From assembly GCF_022513635.1 (NCBI RefSeq), contig NZ_JAKWBL010000004.1, forward strand, positions 434,001 to 498,000: DNA of 64,000 nt. The letters are read 5' to 3'. A model generated the notes under the pieces. The model was not told where the DNA came from and did no database searches. It worked only from the letters and a program-made list of their open reading frames with translations. The position numbers were made by a program, and so were the translations under genes. Below, piece after piece: positions 28,441-37,945 of the stretch (within the stretch, counting starts at the first letter, position 1; each line of letters opens with the position of its first letter). The DNA is from Paraniabella ginsengisoli. Lineage in GTDB: Bacteria > Bacteroidota > Bacteroidia > Chitinophagales > Chitinophagaceae.

Positions 28441-28462
28441 GAAGGGGATGGAAAAAATTAAA

Positions 28463-28493
28463 AAAGCCCGGCACACTGACGGTACCGGGCTTT
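28463..28493 (-). terminator. Terminator of rho
   Basis: Perfect 9-bp stem AAAGCCCGG (28463-28471) / CCGGGCTTT (28485-28493). On the minus strand it is followed by a T-rich tract (CTTTTTTAATTTTTT). It is 20 bp after the rho stop codon. Confidence 0.85.
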
Positions 28494-28512
28494 AACTATA
28501 AATTTTTTATAA

Positions 28513-30196
28513 TTAAGAGTTCATACTCGCCAAAAATTCTTCGTTGCTCTTCGTTCCCTTCATGCGTCTCAGCAGATCATTCATCGCTTCTTCTGTCTTC
28601 ATGTCTGCAAGATATACACGTAATAAATTCATTCTTTGCAACACATCTCTATCTAATAATAAATCATCACGGCGCGTTGAAGATGCGGTAAGGTCGATAG
28701 CCGGATAAATACGCTTGTTGGAAAGTCTTCTGTCAAGCTGCAATTCCATGTTACCGGTTCCTTTAAACTCTTCAAAAATCACCTCATCCATTTTGCTTCC
28801 GGTATCAATTAATGCAGTTGCTAAAATGGTAAGCGATCCGCCGTTCTCAATTTTACGCGCAGCGCCAAAAACTGTTTAGGTTTTTGCATAGCGTTTGCCT
28901 CCACACCACCGCTCAAAACCTTACCAGATGCGGGCGACACCGTATTATGTGCACGAGCCAGACGAGTAATAGAATCTAATAAAATAACAACATCATGTCC
29001 ACACTCAACAAGTCTTTTAGCTTTTTGCAAAGCAACGGTAGAAACTTTTACATGCTTTTCAGCAGGCTCGTCAAAGGTAGAAGCGATCACTTCTGCTTTT
29101 ACGCTTCTTTCCATATCGGTAACCTCTTCCGGGCGCTCGTCAACCAACACAATCATCAGGTAACATTCAGGATGATTTTCGGCTATGGCATTAGCCACAG
29201 CTTTCAACAACATCGTTTTACCGGTTTTTGGTTGCGCTACTATCAAACCACGCTGTCCCTTACCTATCGGCGTAAACAAATCCATAATACGCGTTGACAA
29301 GTCAGATGGCTTTGTGAACAGGTTTAGTTTCTCGTAAGGGAATAACGGCGTAAGATAATCGAAAGGTACGCGGTCGCGCACTTCTTCGGGGCTTTTGCCA
29401 TTAATGGTATCCACCTTTAAAAGCGCAAAATATTTTTCGCCTTCGCGCGGAGGACGCACGGCTCCATGAACCGTATCTCCGGTTTTTAAACCAAATAGTT
29501 TTATTTGAGAAGGAGAAACATATACATCATCAGGACTTGATAAATAATTATAATCAGAAGACCTTAAAAATCCGTAACCGTCCGGCATCATTTCCAAAAC
29601 ACCTTCGCTCAATATCACGCCGTCAAACTCAACATTAAATGCTGCTTCTTTTTCCTTTTTGGGAGTAAAAGATTTTACTACAGGCTCTTCCACAATAATT
29701 GGAGCGGGATTAGCAAATTTTTCGGTGGCTTTAAATGCCTGTTCAATAAAAGAAGCTGTAGCCGGGTCCAGTCCAAACTCGCCATCTGCAGCGGGTTCTG
29801 CCGCTTTTTCTTTAGCGCCTTTATCTTCTTTCAATGTAGGTGCTTTATCTTCTGCCTCTTCAGTTTCTTTTTTAGCAGGCGCTTTTTTCTTCTTGGCCGG
29901 AGCCTTTCCTTTTTGGCCGGAGCTTTTGCCTTCTTTTCGTCGATCTCTTCTTCTTCTCCGTCGTCTTCAACAAAGGCTTCTTCGGTTCCGTTAGAGGTTG
30001 TGGTTTTCACAATACGTTTTCTTTTTGGCTTAGCATCGGTAGCAACGTTTTTCGATCCTGCGATGGCTTGGTTATCTAAGATCTGGTAAACGAGCGTTTT
30101 TTTATCTAATTTCTTCGCATCAGGGATGCTCAACTGTTCGGCAATGTCTAACAGTTCCGGAACGAGCATGTCGTTCAATTGTAAAATATCATACAT
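28513..30196 (-). CDS. rho: Transcription termination factor Rho (two frameshifts)
   Basis: Hexameric RNA helicase ending untranslated transcripts. About 562 residues. The N-terminal helical Rho domain ([20 protein letters not shown]) is followed by a long low-complexity insert rich in Lys, Ala and Glu (about 50-160, APAKK repeats), as in many Bacteroidota. Then comes the RNA-binding OB fold ([19 protein letters not shown]) and the ATPase with Walker [33 protein letters not shown] and the C-terminal [12 protein letters not shown]. Frame breaks are near 29909-29914 and at the A5 run 28867-28871; adding one base restores [18 protein letters not shown]. The gene is expected to be important for growth, so real loss is unlikely. 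Confidence 0.93.
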
Positions 30197-30720
30197 AAGG
30201 GTGTAAACTTATATTAATCATATACTGGCTTTAGTATGCTGATTAACAAAAAATAAATTGAAAATTGTTTTTGGATGAATCTTTATTGAAATGAAAATCA
30301 ATAATTAGCAGAGATGATCACAAGCCTTGGGTCATTTCTTACTGCGAAAATAGTATGTTTTCCTCAAAATCAAAAAAATCATTTTATTGTGGATAAGTTT
30401 TTTAGAAAGAATTAACGGGGGCTCTCATCGGCAGTGCTACTATCAACTAAGATGCGGCCATCTGCAGTAGTGGCCAGCTCGGCGCTGAACCCGCGCAATG
30501 GCCAGCTACAGCTGCCTGTCCGCCAGCCTTTGGGCGGAGGGGAATATGATTCAGCAGGAAGTGAGATGTATAAGTCTTTGACATTAATGGATATGAAAAA
30601 GAAAAATAGAAACCGTGTATATTTGAGAGATCGTCGTACACCGCAAAAACGACACAACAGAAATGACGGAGAAATTGTATTTTCCTAACGTTCCTTTGCG
30701 GTGAAAGCAACAAAGCAAAA
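30197..30720. other. 524-bp gene-free region upstream of rho
   Basis: The left part is AT-rich and must hold the rho promoter. It contains one perfect DnaA box on the minus strand (TGTGGATAA, 30388-30396). From about 30413 to 30545 the sequence turns GC-rich, with palindromes GGCCATCTGCAGTAGTGGCC (30464-30483), repeated GGCCAGCT and a hairpin TCCGCC-AGCCTTTG-GGCGGA (30513-30532). A plus-strand frame at 30434-30688 has no family resemblance and I do not call it. The GC patch looks like the remnant of another repeat element. Confidence 0.4.
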
Positions 30721-31248
30721 ATGAAAAAACCTTTATTAATCGCTTTAACTATTGCGGCTTCCTTTCTTTCCGGCTTCGCATTTAAATCGATCATAACAAC
30801 GCAACCAACCAAACAAATACAAATGAAAAAAGTAACAGGCATTGGCGGCATCTTCTTCAAAACTAAAGACCCCGGCAAAATGAGAGCATGGTATCAAAAA
30901 CATCTTGGATTAAACACCAATGAATATGGGGCAGTATTTGAATGGCGCCAGGGAGCAGACTCATCAAAAAAAGGATTTACACAATGGAGCCCGTTTCCCG
31001 AAACAACGAAATATTTTGAACCTTCCGAACAGGAATTTATGATCAACTATCGTGTTGAAAATATTGAAGCGCTGGTTGAGGAATTAAAGAAAGAAGGGGT
31101 AACCATTGCCGACAAAATTGAAACCTATGATTACGGAAAATTTGTTCATATTATTGATGTGGAAGGAAACAAAATAGAATTGTGGGAGCCGAACGATATT
31201 GCATACGAAAAACTAGGCGAACAAATAGGTGCTAAAACAACCAAGTAA
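30721..31248 (+). CDS. Membrane-anchored VOC (glyoxalase-like) protein
   Basis: 175 residues. An N-terminal signal-anchor (MKKPLLIALTIAASFLSGFAF) precedes a single vicinal-oxygen-chelate fold from about residue 37 (KVTGIGGIFFKTKDPGKMRAWYQKHLGL ... HIIDVEGNKIELWEPND). The family includes glyoxalase I and bleomycin-resistance proteins; the late GNKIELWEP strand holds the usual Glu ligand. Activity is unknown. An internal ATG at the start of KVTGIGG would give a cytoplasmic protein, so the anchor could also be read as an artefact of start choice. Confidence 0.7.
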   Translation: MKKPLLIALTIAASFLSGFAFKSIITTQPTKQIQMKKVTGIGGIFFKTKDPGKMRAWYQKHLGLNTNEYGAVFEWRQGADSSKKGFTQWSPFPETTKYFEPSEQEFMINYRVENIEALVEELKKEGVTIADKIETYDYGKFVHIIDVEGNKIELWEPNDIAYEKLGEQIGAKTTK

Positions 31249-31264
31249 AAAAACTAAAGTTTCT

Positions 31265-31332
31265 TTCTCACAGAAAACACAGAAGTTCACGGAAGATTAA
31301 ACCTCTGTGCTAATCTGTGATTTCTGTGAGAA
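31265..31332. repeat. Palindromic repeat, family B copy 1
   Basis: 68 bp with perfect 12-bp ends TTCTCACAGAAA / TTTCTGTGAGAA and inner complementary blocks (CACAGAAGTTCAC; AACCTCTGTGC; AATCTGTGA). Relatives are at 42386-42451 and 52637-52695. It is between the VOC gene and asnS and could act as a terminator. Confidence 0.75.
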
Positions 31333-31356
31333 CCCCCAACATGCTACAATAAAAGT

Positions 31357-31364
31357 TATCTTTG
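31357..31364 (+). promoter_or_regulatory. Promoter -7 box of asnS
   Basis: TATCTTTG matches TAnnTTTG exactly, 19 bp before the ATG of asnS. No clear -33 element found. Confidence 0.5.
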
Positions 31365-31383
31365 CCGCCCAAAATAAAGAGCA

Positions 31384-32822
31384 ATGTTTAACAAGCGGAT
31401 CAAAATAAAAGAATTGCTGGCGCAAGATGCGCAGGAGCAGGAGGTAACGGTAATGGGTTGGGTGCGTACTTTTCGCAACAACCAGTTTATTGCATTAAAC
31501 GATGGCAGCACCAATACCAACCTGCAAATTGTTGCCGAACTGGGCAAATTTGACGAAGCGCTTTTAAAAAGAATTACCACTTCTGCTTCTTTAAAAGTTA
31601 CCGGAATTGCCGTTCCTTCCTTAGGAAAAGGGCAAAAAATGGAAATAAAAGCCAATTTGATCGAAATTTTGGGCGATAGCGATGCGGAAGCTTATCCGCT
31701 TCAACCTAAAAAACATTCGCTGGAATTTTTAAGAGAAAAAGCGCATTTGCGTTTTCGTACCAATACTTTTGGATCAGTGTTCCGTGTGCGACATGCTTTG
31801 GCATTTGCGGTTCACAAATTTTTTAATGATAAAGGGTTTGTGTATTTGCACACGCCCATCATCACAGCAAGCGATGCTGAAGGCGCCGGCGAAATGTTTC
31901 GGGTAACCACGTTGCCTTTTGAAAAGGCACCAAAGAATGAAGACGGTTCTATCAATTTTAAAGAAGATTTTTTGGAAGATCGACCAACTTAACAGTTAGT
32001 GGCCAGTTAGAAGGCGAATTAGGCGCAACGGCTTTTGGCGAAATTTATACTTTTGGTCCCACATTTAGGGCAGAAAATAGCAATACCGCTCGCCACCTGG
32101 CGGAGTTTTGGATGATCGAGCCGGAAATGGCTTTTTATGATTTGGAAGACAATGCCAATCTTGCGGAAGAATTTATCAAATACATCATCAAATATGTATT
32201 GGAAAATAACCGGGAAGATCTGGACTTTCTGGCAACCCGTTTAGCTGATGAAGAAAAACAATTACCACAGGATAAGCGCAGCAAAATGGGATTGATCGAA
32301 AAGCTGGAATTTGTGGTAAATAACGAATTTCAACGACTTACTTATACAGAAGCAATTGACATTTTAGCGAACAGCAATCACAATAAGAAAAAGAAATTCC
32401 AATACCCGATTACAGGTTGGGGAATGGATTTGCAAAGCGAACACGAAAGATATTTGGTAGAAAAGCATTTTAAAAAACCAGTCATTCTTACTGATTATCC
32501 GGCCGGAATAAAATCTTTTTACATGCGCCTCAACGAAGACGGAAAAACCGTTGCGGCAATGGATATTTTAGCGCCGGGCATTGGCGAAATTGTGGGTGGC
32601 TCGCAAAGAGAAGAAAGATTAGACGTGTTGCTGGAAAAAATGAAAGCCATGAATATTCCGCAGGAAGAAATGTGGTGGTATGTGGATACGCGCCGCTTTG
32701 GAACCGTGCCGCATGCGGGCTTTGGTTTGGGCTTTGAAAGAATGATTCAGTTTGTAACAGGCATGACAAATATCCGCGACGTAATTGCTTTTCCAAGAAC
32801 TCCGAAAAGCGCGGAGTTTTAG
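31384..32822 (+). CDS. asnS: Asparaginyl-tRNA synthetase (one frameshift)
   Basis: Class IIb synthetase charging tRNA-Asn, about 479 residues. The N-terminal OB anticodon-binding fold reads [19 protein letters not shown]. The catalytic core has motif 1 around [23 protein letters not shown], motif 2 [25 protein letters not shown] and motif 3 [15 protein letters not shown] near the end. The frame breaks at the T6 run 31968-31973; one T yields [18 protein letters not shown]. Upstream is repeat B1, downstream the perfect hairpin at 32830-32878. Confidence 0.95.
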
Positions 32823-32829
32823 AAGAGAT

Positions 32830-32878
32830 GCCACGAATGCACGAATAAATAATTGATTACTATTCGTGCATTCGTGGC
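32830..32878. repeat. Perfect 18-bp inverted repeat, family C (probable bidirectional terminator)
   Basis: GCCACGAATGCACGAATA (32830-32847) and its exact complement (32861-32878) flank a 13-bp AT-rich loop. It lies between convergent asnS and the dienelactone hydrolase gene. Palindromes of this CACGAAT type are, from memory, seen scattered in unrelated bacteria; only one copy is in this window. Confidence 0.7.
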
Positions 32879-32883
32879 GTTTC

Positions 32884-33767
32884 TTACTTCAAATTCTCTT
32901 TAAAAAAATCAATCGTTCTCTTCCACGCCAGTTCTGCAGCTGCTTTGTCATAACGCGGTGTTGTATCATTATGAAAACCGTGATTGGCTTTGGGATACAT
33001 GTACATCGTATATTTTTTTGATGTTCTTTTAGTGCCGCTTCATAAGCCGGCCAGCCTTCATTTACGCGTGTGTCAAGCTCGGCATAATGAATTTGCAAAG
33101 GCGCATTTATCTTAACAACATCTTCCAAAGCCGGTTGTCCGCCATAAAAAGGAACGGAAGCATTTAAAGTAGGAATACGAACTGCCATCATATTTGCGAT
33201 CCAGCCGCCAAAACAAAAACCAACAACACCCACTTTCCCATTACAACTTTTATCATCTTTTAAATAATTATAAGCAGCAATAAAATCTTCAAGCATTTCA
33301 TTGCGATCGCGCTTGGCCTGCAATTCCCGACCAGCATCATCAGTTCCGGGATAGCCGCCTAACGGAGACAATGCATCTGGCGCCAACGAAACAAAACCCG
33401 CAAGCGCCGCACGCCTTGCCACATCTTCAATATGTGGATTTAAGCCACGGTTTTCGTGTACCACCACAATGCCGCCCAGCTTTGCTTTATTATCTGCCGG
33501 TTCGCAACGCAGCGCTTTTATTACGCCCCCGCCCTTTGGCGATTTGTATTCGATATATTCTGATTTGATACGGGGGTCATTAGCCTGAATTTGAACACCG
33601 CCTTTATAATCGGGCATCAAAAAACTCATTAACGAAGAAACCGTTAATCCGCCAACGGCGTACAGGGAAAGCTTCTGCACAAAATTGCGACGATCGATTC
33701 GGTTATGTGCATAATCATCATACAGATCAAACACTTCTTGTTTTATATCTTCTTTCTTTATTGACAT
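32884..33767 (-). CDS. Dienelactone hydrolase family protein with Tat-like N-terminus (one frameshift)
   Basis: About 293 residues, alpha/beta hydrolase. Triad: Cys nucleophile in GFCFGGW, Asp in [10 protein letters not shown], His in [10 protein letters not shown] after repair. The N-terminus has DRRNFVQKL followed by a hydrophobic segment, a Tat-like export signal. The frame breaks at the T7 run 33013-33019; one extra base gives [15 protein letters not shown] and an end IDFFKENLK with stop at 32884. Carboxymethylenebutenolidase activity is the family name; the real substrate is unknown. Confidence 0.85.
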
Positions 33768-33890
33768 GATTGTGTGGTTTAATGAATGATGAATTTACTT
33801 AAAAAATAAGAAATTTTGTTTAGCGTGTTTAATCAAAGAAATAAAAAGAGTTATCGCAAATAAGATTGACAAAATAGCTTCTCTATTTTA

Positions 33891-34029
33891 ACCACATAGA
33901 TATATAGCACTTAATCCGCTTTTAAGAATGCATAGATTCCGCCAAAGGCGGAGCATCGTTTTGAATCAAAGAGAACGTATGTGCTTTTATGTTTCCTTTC
34001 TTTATTTTAATACTATGTATCTATGTGGT
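33891..34029. repeat. MITE-like palindromic repeat, family A copy 2
   Basis: 139 bp with terminal inverted repeats ACCACATAGATATATAG and CTATGTATCTATGTGGT (one mismatch) and a central hairpin TCCGCC-AAA-GGCGGA. The interior shares TTTTATGTTTCCT with copy 1 but is otherwise more diverged. It fills much of the 381-bp gap before the GH88 gene. Confidence 0.7.
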
Positions 34030-34148
34030 TTATTATTAAAAACAAAGAGGTTATTTTGAAAACTTTTCTAAGGGTTGGGATCGGGACAAAAAATAAAATA
34101 ACTTCGGAACTTGTATAAAGCTTGCTATTATCTAATTAAAAATTAATT

Positions 34149-35410
34149 ATGCTTACTCGAAAAAGATCTTATCAATTCTGATGTTGGTGCTTTGTTCATT
34201 TATTATTGTGCAGGCACAATCGGAAAAAGATTTTGTAAAAGAAAACCTGGCTTTTTGTAATACCCAGCTTTATGGAATGCTTGCAGATAAAAGTTTGCAG
34301 ACAAACAAATTTCCCCGAACCACCAACGCAAAAGGTGAATTAACTTCTACAAGCATGTACGATTGGACGCCAGGGTTTTTTCCCGGTAGTCTTTGGTATG
34401 GATATGAATTCAGTAAATACGAAAGCTTAAAAGATGCTGCTATAAAATGGACGGAAAAGCTTGAACCGCTTCAAACATTTACCGGCCATCACGATCTTGG
34501 CTTTATGATGTATTGCAGTTATGGCAATGCTTACAGACTAACAAATAATGAATCTTACAAAAATATTCTTATAAGATCTGCTAAAGCGTTAAGCACCCGC
34601 TTTAATTCAAAAATAGGATGCATTAAATCATGGAATAGTTTTAAATCTTTTCACGGAGATAAAACGTATAATTTTCCTGTGATCATAGATAATATGATGA
34701 ACCTGGAAATGTTGTTTTTTGCATCCAAAGTTTCGGGAGATCCAACCTACCGCAACGTTGCCGTTACGCACGCTTTAACAACAATGAAGAATCATTTCAG
34801 GCCGGATTATAGTTCTTATCACGTCGTTTGTTACGACTCTGTTTCGGGTAAAGTAGAAACGCGCGAAGCTGCTCAGGGCTATGCAGATAACTCAACCTGG
34901 GCGCGCGGTCAGGCGTGGGCTATTTATGGGTTTACGATGACTTATCGGGAGACTAAAGATCCACGTTTTTTAAAAACAGCTAAAGGACTGGCGAAATATT
35001 TTATCAATAATAAAAATCTGCCTTCAGATTATATTCCTATTTGGGATTTTAATGCATGGCAAAAAGGATATATACCTGGCGGAAATTCGAATGCTCCAAA
35101 CATACCGGTTTTGTATCGGGACGCATCTGCTGCGGCTATTACTGCATCAGCGTTACTTGAGCTAAGCACCTGTACAACGGGCGACGAAGCTAAACAGTTT
35201 AAAAACGCTGCTGTTAAAATGCTGCACAGTTTGGGAAGTGTTGCTTATCGGGCGAAGGCAGGAAACAATGGAAATTTTATATTGATGCATAGCGTTGGTT
35301 CCATTCCTCACAATAATGAAATTGACGTTCCGCTTGTTTATGCTGATTACTATTTTATAGAAGCGTTGTTAAGATATGAAAAGCTGCTTGATGGTAAGAA
35401 GCTTTTTTAA
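34149..35410 (+). CDS. Unsaturated glucuronyl hydrolase, GH88 (frameshift in signal peptide)
   Basis: About 420 residues. Hydrolyses the unsaturated uronic acid left at the non-reducing end after polysaccharide lyase cleavage. The alpha/alpha-barrel has the two conserved Asp regions GHHDLGFMMYCSYG and IIDNMMNLEMLF, plus ADNSTWARGQAWAIYG and PVLYRDASAAAITASALLEL. Adding one A in the A5 run 34160-34164 connects an ATG at 34149 to a proper signal peptide MLTRKKILSILMLVLC ending VQAQ. It neighbours a GH29 and a heparinase-like lyase. Confidence 0.88.
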
Positions 35411-35437
35411 TATGGAGTGCTAACTTGTAAAATAATT

Positions 35438-35534
35438 TTTCACACAAAGGAAACAAAAGAAGATAAAGAAACAAAGTCGGACTTCAAATAGTCAACGTTG
35501 TTTACTTCGTATTCGTTGCGATCTTTGTGTGAAA
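35438..35534. repeat. Palindromic repeat, family D copy 1
   Basis: 97 bp with perfect 12-bp ends TTTCACACAAAG (35438-35449) / CTTTGTGTGAAA (35523-35534). It lies between the convergent GH88 and GH29 genes. A degenerate relative is at 28371-28440. Confidence 0.6.
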
Positions 35535-35538
35535 CTTC

Positions 35539-37776
35539 TTATTCAAAAAAATCAAGTTCGGCAATAGATAAAGAATTGCCATTGCCAGCAATCACCTTCG
35601 ATTCTATTTTTATATAACGAGCCGTAACAGGCGTTGCAAAGTTGTGTTGTCTCTTTGTGGGGTCATTTATAAGATTTCCAAATTCAAAATCCGAAACAGG
35701 CTTCCAGCTTTGTCCATCATCACTCATGTATAGCGTTCCTTTTTCCATCATGCCTTTGGCGTTGGATGTTTGCGGCGTGTAAGCAAATTGTTTCAGCGTA
35801 TAGTTTTCCCCAAATCAATTGAAATAAACTGGTTGCTGCCTGTTGTATCACTGGCCCAAAAAGTATTGTTGTCAGCATCAAAAGCAAGCGCCGCTTTATT
35901 TTTTCCGATTCAGTACTTGTTGCTATCAACTTCCAGGTTAATTTAGGAATGCCAATTTTTTCCGAAACCATACTTCCTTTATCCGTTTTAGTAAAGGCAA
36001 CGGCTTTCACTTCGCCTTTATGCATTTCAAAGGGTTTTGTATAAAGCGAAGAACTTTCAGTCGGTTTGCTTCCGTCTGTTGTATAATAAATTTTCACCCC
36101 GGAATTAAGATATGCTTCAATACTCTTGTCGCCCGACTTCCAGTAATGCCAGCTAAAACCATCTTCTTTAATGCCAATAGAAACCAAGCCGTTTACATCT
36201 GTTGTTACCTGTAGTTGTGGCGGCCTTGCGGTGTAATAAAATGCAGCTACATTACTAATAGCTGGTGCGTATCGAACCTGGGTAACGCGAATTCTGAACT
36301 TGTCAGACGTTACTTCAGGAAAACGTAAAATTCTTTTGTAGCCTATGTTTGTGGCCTGCGCTATTTCTTTCCAACTTCCCTCAATCCAGGCATCAACGGC
36401 ATGCTTTTCCACTCTTTCAGAATGTGTGCTAATTGCTTCCTGCAACACAATACGATTAATGGTTACGGCAGATGGTGTTGATATAATAAGCTCTCCGCCG
36501 TCTTTCCCCAAAAGTTTATAGCTTGCAATATTATTGTCTAATACCTTTTGTTCTCCATTGGCGTTTTTAAAAAGATTGTTACCATAAGTTTCTTTGATGC
36601 GTTTACCTGCCTCTAAAAGAGCGTTAATATCTCTGTCAGAAAACTGGCCTTTTCTGTTGGGTGGAATATTTAAAAGAAAGATAGAATTGCCGCCAACGCT
36701 TCTTTCATAAATATCAAAAATATCATCGGCACTGCGCACGTTTTGTTCTGTATCATTTCGGTAAAACCAACCTGCTCGAATAGAAGTATTGGTTTCGGTT
36801 GGTAATGAATAAACTTTGCGTCCATAAGTTCTTCGCGGCTTCCTAACGATTTGCCGGTCAAGTCGGGGAAATAATTAGCCGTATCCGGGTTAAAAGGATA
36901 AGCAATCGTATTCCATTCTGTATTGCGCGTGGCACCGGCTTCGTTTCCGGCCCAGCGAATATCGTTCTTACCAAAAATAACCGCTTTTGGCGCTAGCGTT
37001 CTAATCAGTTTTTTCCATGCAATGTAATTGTATTTCTGTCCGCCTTTTGTTTTTGGATGTGCGCCATCAAACCATACTTCACTTATTTCGCCATATTCTG
37101 TAAGCAGTTCAAACAACTGGTTTAAAAAATACTCGTTATAATCATCCACCTTAAATTTAAAAGTTGTTTTATTAGCAAAGGGCCTTCCGGCAACTTTACG
37201 CGGAATGGTTCTTTCCGTGTATTTGCTCAGGTTTCCGTATAAGCCTTCTGGGCTTTCTATTTGATACAAATCAGCCGGCGATAAATAAATGCCCAACTTC
37301 AATCCATATTTTTTACAAGATGCGGCCAGCTCTTTTACAACATCTCCTTTGCCATCTTGAAAGCCTGTACTCATTACGCCATGCTTTGTGTATCGGCTTT
37401 GCCATAAAACAAAACCGTCGTGATGCTTGGCGGTAAAAACTACCATCTTCATACCAGCATCTTTCATTACACGGCACCATTGGTCGGTATCTAAAGTTTT
37501 CAAATCAAAAACCTTTGGATCTTCCATACCGCTGCCCCATTCTTTTGTTGTAAAAGTGTTGGGTCCAAAATGTATAAAGGCAATGTATTCGTTCTTTAGC
37601 GCATCGTATTGATTGGCGGTTGGAACTACATGTGCGGCCTTAATAATTATCTGTTCTTTCGAATCCGTGGGCAGAACCGGATAAGTGCTTTTGGGAGTTA
37701 AAATCCCCTTTGTTTGAGCGTTTGTTGCACATGTAATAACCATACCACATAGCAGAACCGTAAATTTTCTAAACAT
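35539..37776 (-). CDS. Alpha-L-fucosidase, GH29, with C-terminal domains (three frameshifts)
   Basis: About 745 residues, secreted (signal MFRKFTVLLCGMVITCATNAQ). The GH29 barrel has FIHFGPNTFT, FTAKHHDGFVLW and the nucleophile Asp in SEVWFDGAHP. After about residue 350 come galactose-binding-like parts, a chitobiase/Fn3-like piece (KIYYTTDGSKPTESSSLYT) and a terminal F5/8-type discoidin domain (MSDDGQSWKPVSDF; ATPVTARYIKIES). Frame breaks are at 36793-36795, 35899-35904 and the C4 run 35808-35811; single added bases give HYQPKTNTSIRAGWFYRND, EKNKAALAFDADNNTFW and GENYTLKQFAYTPQTS. It is divergent from the heparinase-like gene. Confidence 0.88.
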
Positions 37777-37834
37777 AGCAAAGTCTATTTTTCAGTAGAT
37801 AAAAATAAGTATTTATTGTTCCCCTTAAATGGAA

Positions 37835-37906
37835 TATTCAATGATTTAAATAGAGTATTCAATGTTATAAAAAGTAAACCTCTCGAAAGCGTTAATGTAA
37901 TAACGC
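37835..37906. promoter_or_regulatory. Candidate operators in the GH29/lyase divergent promoter
   Basis: Direct repeat TATTCAATG at 37835-37843 and 37856-37864, spaced 21 bp start to start (two helical turns). In addition there is inverted repeat GCGTTA (37889-37894) / TAACGC (37901-37906). Both are in the 169-bp gap between divergent carbohydrate genes, a natural place for a shared regulator. Confidence 0.4.
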
Positions 37907-37945
37907 ATTATCTTTAAGGGCTTAATTGCAACTAAAAATTTTAAG

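Noticed and set aside
30434..30688. Open frame of 84 codons upstream of the VOC gene
   Set aside because: It runs through a palindromic GC-rich patch, has no recognisable domain or good ribosome binding site, and its content looks like translated repeat.
33371..33568. Plus-strand frame inside the dienelactone hydrolase gene
   Set aside because: It is fully internal and antisense to a conserved alpha/beta hydrolase with visible catalytic residues.
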